A DNA stretch of 64,000 nt from assembly GCA_032622095.1 (NCBI GenBank), contig CP136068.1, forward strand, positions 111,179,546 to 111,243,545. Reading direction: 5' to 3'. Made by a program: the position numbers and the translations under genes. The notes under the pieces were generated by a model, which had not been told where the DNA came from, ran no database searches, and saw only the letters and a list, made by a program, of their open reading frames with translations. The stretch is from Siphonodentalium dalli. Lineage: Eukaryota; Mollusca; Scaphopoda; Gadilida; Siphonodentaliidae. The first letter of the stretch is position 1. Every line of letters begins with the position of its first letter. This document shows positions 60,478 through 64,000 of this stretch, in pieces.

Positions 60478-60853
60478 TTAAAGATACATAATCCTAATTA
60501 AATTAACACTCAAAATTACTATTTCTATGACTTCCGGGGTAAACAATATTTGATTCGAGTTGAGGAACCCACCTGTCAAAGCTCAAGAGTTATCAGATAT
60601 AATTTTTTTAATTATGTTATTTTTCACTACCTAGAGTATGGACGGACCAGAAAATAATTGATAAACTGACCAACATACTCTCAATTCCAAATTGTGTTGA
60701 ACAAAATGTTTTGGGAAATTGTATGCTATTGTTGACAGTGGTTAGCATTATTTCTTTGTAATTAATCTATTCTGATAACTAAAGTGTCTTTTGAAGAAAT
60801 GTTGTAGGAATCTGATGATATGAGGACCATCAGATTGGATTATGTACCTTTAA
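60478..60853. mobile_element. TTAA-flanked MITE, AGGTACTCAA family
   Basis: 376 bp. TTAA plus AGATACATAATCC at the left; GGATTATGTACCT plus TTAA at the right. It shares the TTTGATTCGAGTTGAGGAAC and TGACAGTGGTTAGCATTAT blocks with the other copies. Confidence 0.88.
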
Positions 60854-60984
60854 TCTGGTTTCAAAATTTTATATTCGAACAATACATTCTGGATTTACCG
60901 GTCTAGTTCTGCGTAATTTGACTAGAATCACTAATGTTAACTTATGGTATCTACTTCTTAGATTCTCTTGATTTGATCACACAT

Positions 60985-61095
60985 AGGGGGTCTGGAAAAA
61001 AAATTGCACATATAGGGCCCAACAAAAACAATTCCGACCCCGATGGGACCCACCACCCCATTTGTGCAAAAAAAAAAAAATTCCTCCAAAATAGG
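60985..61095. repeat. Dispersed repeat shared with 44845-44985
   Basis: GGGGGTCTGGAAAAAAAATT, GCACATATAGGGCCCAA, CCACCACCCCATTTGTGCA. It directly abuts the inner breakpoint of the right arm. Confidence 0.8.
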
Positions 61096-61100
61096 TCAAA

Positions 61101-64000
61101 ATAGGTCGCCTCGCATATATAAGAGAATGCATTGGCTTAACACATTAAAAATTATAAAATTGTTAAAGAATGTAAGAATTTTTTTTTAGGCCAATGCATT
61201 CTCTTATATATGCGAGGCGACATATGGTCGACTCGCATATATAAGAGAATGCATTGGCACAGGGCATAACTATCACAATGTGGTCAATGAGCCGGTTCCA
61301 ATGATATCCATATTTGTATGGTTCTATTGAGATAGACCGAAGATATTTTAGGCCGTTGAAGCTTTATTTGGCCGGTTTGTTGGGTAAAGGGTTAACCAGA
61401 AAAGGGGGGGCTGTTTGAAAACATAGGTTCATTAATGCCCGCTTCGGTCAACACAGCCTCAAAATTATGGAATCTTACTGTGCAGATAAAATACAGTTAA
61501 TCCAGTAGAGAATGCCCTCTAAATTGATAATAAAATAACAATAATAAGATTTGAGGGCATTATTAGCAGTCTGACCGAACTTATTAACAGCTGCACATCC
61601 TTTTAGAAGTCAGAAACAAAGGAGAGGAACCCTATTGCCCAACAAAATGTTACATATTATTACCACTCCTGTACTGCGAGTGACACAACCAAATAATATT
61701 CATGTTTAATACATGATACTTGTTCCTGAAACATTTCTCAAATATTCCAAAATTATTTGATCAATTGTTGTTTACAAACAAAAAATTAAGTTTGATCCAT
61801 ACATTTTGGGGGGATAATTACAGTTAAGTTTTAAGATTGTGACATCATTGACATCAAGTGAATGGCAGTTATTTCATTACTGGCTGGGTATTAAAATATT
61901 GTATCATACCAGTTAATTGATGCCTAGACCACATCAGCTTGGGATATCGGTTTGGTTAATACTGTCTTTAGACTCTTCTATGACAGACTTTCCGTGAACA
62001 GATGTACTATGTATATTGACACATGTTCACAAGCACCCAGGAATGATACGATTCATTTAACATGTTGGTGATTAATCTGTCTTCAAAATGATATATAAAT
62101 ATACCTACCATGATAAAATGAGATAACGCGATTATACGAGCGTTTAATATATTGAAAACAGATATCTTCTGATAGCACGACAAATCAAAATTCTCTGGAA
62201 AATACATTGTTGTTTACAAATTTCATTACTTTGACATTCAACGCACGTCTAATATATGCATGCACCTCTAATGTATGCATCATGGTTGGGAGAGGCTCTT
62301 CATATACGCAAAGCGTCCATTTGACCTAATACAATGACATTCATGCATAAAAAGTCCCACCCTCAATGCTGGGCATACAGTATATTATAGAAGAGTAACA
62401 GGACAAGACACATTCCAAAACAGAATCAACCCAACCGATATCCAAAACAGAATCAACCCAACCGATATCCCAAGCTGGTGTGGACAGAGAATCTACTGTA
62501 AAGTGATAATAATGAGGATTAAACAGAAGGTCAATAATTCAATGATATAGATGTTAGATACTAACTCAACATGCACTGTATGATCTTTGGAAAAAATTTG
62601 AACGCCTTCTTTTTTGATGCCCCATTGCCAGACCAATTTAACATCAACGCCATATTATTGTGTAATGCTTTTGCCATTATGTTGTAGACAATCCAGCGGT
62701 CATCTGTCCCGCCGTTTGCATCCAACTGAGATGCCTGGAAAAAAATAGTTTGTGAATACCATTAATACCCTCTTCAGTGGTGGAATTAAGAAATATAATA
62801 AATATCGCTTAATCATAGCTGAATTTATTTTTAACATTTGACCTTTGATCAAACATTTATGCAGGAAAGAAATGTTACCATCAAATTAAACTGCTTTTTA
62901 TATTTTTGTGAGGTTAATCAATTTACTTCTAAATGTGGCTATTTAATTCAAGAAAGGACAGAGATGAATCAGAATTTTTTTCATAAAAGAGATATTTGAA
63001 AGCTATTAGTGGCATCATCTTGTTCACATGCAATAGTGCTGTGACATCTTGTTTCCAAACATTGTTTCTGTGACATACCGGTAGATATCTAAACTATTCA
63101 CACATGATATTTCAATTCTTGGTGAACATTTACCCGACTATTTCTAACAGATACACTAGTATAAATTGCAGGAAACCCCATTCAGTATATTAAGGTCGTA
63201 TTATTTCAGTGTCATACAATTGCATACCGACCACAAGTGAAAAAAGTGAATCAACGCATTCGATACACCTAACACACTAGCGTTATGTACTGCGTCTGTC
63301 ACATGCCTAATTTTGTAACTATAAAAGCACATAAATTTAATAACAAAGATTCTAGAGATGCATCCAGGGTTTTAAATATTTCTTTTTATTCGATAGCAGG
63401 TTGCTAACTGGAAAATAATGAGATTTTAATTTTCAACAGATCAATTAGCCCTTTCATGATGGGAACTGCGCTGGTCCAGCATTAAAGATCATGTGCCAGT
63501 GCATTTTCTTATATATTTGAGTCTCCCATAGGGAGCCTCGCATGATCGCATCTATACGAAAATGCACTGGCTTACAAGGTCATGGTAAAAATTGTTGGGC
63601 CAATGTATTCTCTTATATATCATATATGTGAGGCTCCCTATGCATAAACTTGAAAAAAAAATAATTGAAAGGGCACTAATAAATCAATAAGGTGACAATG
63701 GATATTGAATTTAATATATTATTTTTGCGAGGATCCATACAAACAAATATATATATTCCACCAAGATATGGAACTTATGTAGCCTAGAAGTGTCCACCAA
63801 GTGAGAGAAAACCACAAAAAATACTGCAGTGGAAATATACATTAAGATTGATAAAAAAAATCAAACTTCATGCTTAAGTATGTTTTTTATTATTCACATA
63901 GCACATTTTCATAAATTTGGCTATAAACTTGGTGGAAATCGATGTCACTAACTTTTTATAAGAATTTAAACAATAATACCGCCATTATACCGTACCTGTA
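61101..64000. repeat. Right arm of the inverted duplication (runs off window)
   Basis: Reverse complement of 55018-59545 minus the 1.63-kb block. It begins in the middle of a hairpin (ATAGGTCGCCTCGC) and includes a truncated copy of the TTAA element (to TTAA 61392-61395), the mirrored exon and the mirrored diverged TTAA element. Confidence 0.95.
62561..62734 (-). CDS. Terminal exon, DUF4806-like domain, right copy
   Basis: Inverted duplicate of 57913-58086 with an intact acceptor (plus-strand CT at 62735-62736) and stop. One coding change (Ile to Phe) was noticed. Upstream exons of this copy would lie to the right, beyond the window. Confidence 0.6.
   Translation of the reverse strand, partial: ASQLDANGGTDDRWIVYNIMAKALHNNMALMLNWSGNGASKKKAFKFFPKIIQCMLS

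Larger units (their letters stand above)
59546..61100. other. Spacer between the inverted arms
   Basis: Single-copy here. It contains the right end of the TTAA element, a fragment of the 24471 hairpin family (about 59645-59725), a candidate exon (60286-60416), a TTAA MITE (60478-60853) and a dispersed repeat (60985-61095). Confidence 0.8.

Overview
The window looks like AT-rich, gene-poor DNA from the nuclear genome of an animal, probably a marine invertebrate. I cannot place it further. The reasons are: an APE-type non-LTR retrotransposon carrying a 2A-like motif, split coding segments with AG/GT splice sites, a large satellite array, a tRNA-like SINE remnant, and dozens of fold-back and terminal-inverted-repeat elements. 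There is no bacterial gene organisation, no rRNA gene, no intact tRNA gene and no CRISPR array.

Layout. 1-5 kb: unique-looking DNA with palindromic repeats and a fold-back element (3328-4142). 5.0-10.0 kb: about 95 copies of a 52-bp satellite with a higher-order duplication. 10.2-15.0 kb: a 4.3-kb inverted-repeat element with a satellite-like core, inserted inside a smaller MITE. 15-35 kb: a dense field of non-autonomous elements. These fall into several families flanked by TTAA (piggyBac-like target preference), a long-TIR family with 9-bp target duplications (Mutator-like), a TA-flanked family built from double hairpins, and other hairpins. 35.5-36.3 kb: one convincing host coding exon of unknown function on the minus strand. 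36.4-50 kb: more fold-backs, a GAT minisatellite, a 4-kb element with 23-bp TIRs, a small PIF/Harbinger-like fragment, and a tandem array with long poly-G tracts. 50.9-54.1 kb: a degenerate non-LTR retrotransposon with 2A-like, endonuclease and reverse-transcriptase domains. 55.0-64.0 kb: a large, nearly identical inverted duplication that carries two copies of a terminal exon resembling the DUF4806 domain. An internal exon lies in the spacer between the arms.

The coding content does not form a pathway. The interest lies in genome architecture: several element families share hairpin modules, nest inside each other, and seem to have shaped the local rearrangements. The clearest case is the right-hand inverted duplication, whose inner breakpoint falls at the tip of one of the hairpins. 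All identifications come from reading the sequence; no database search was possible.
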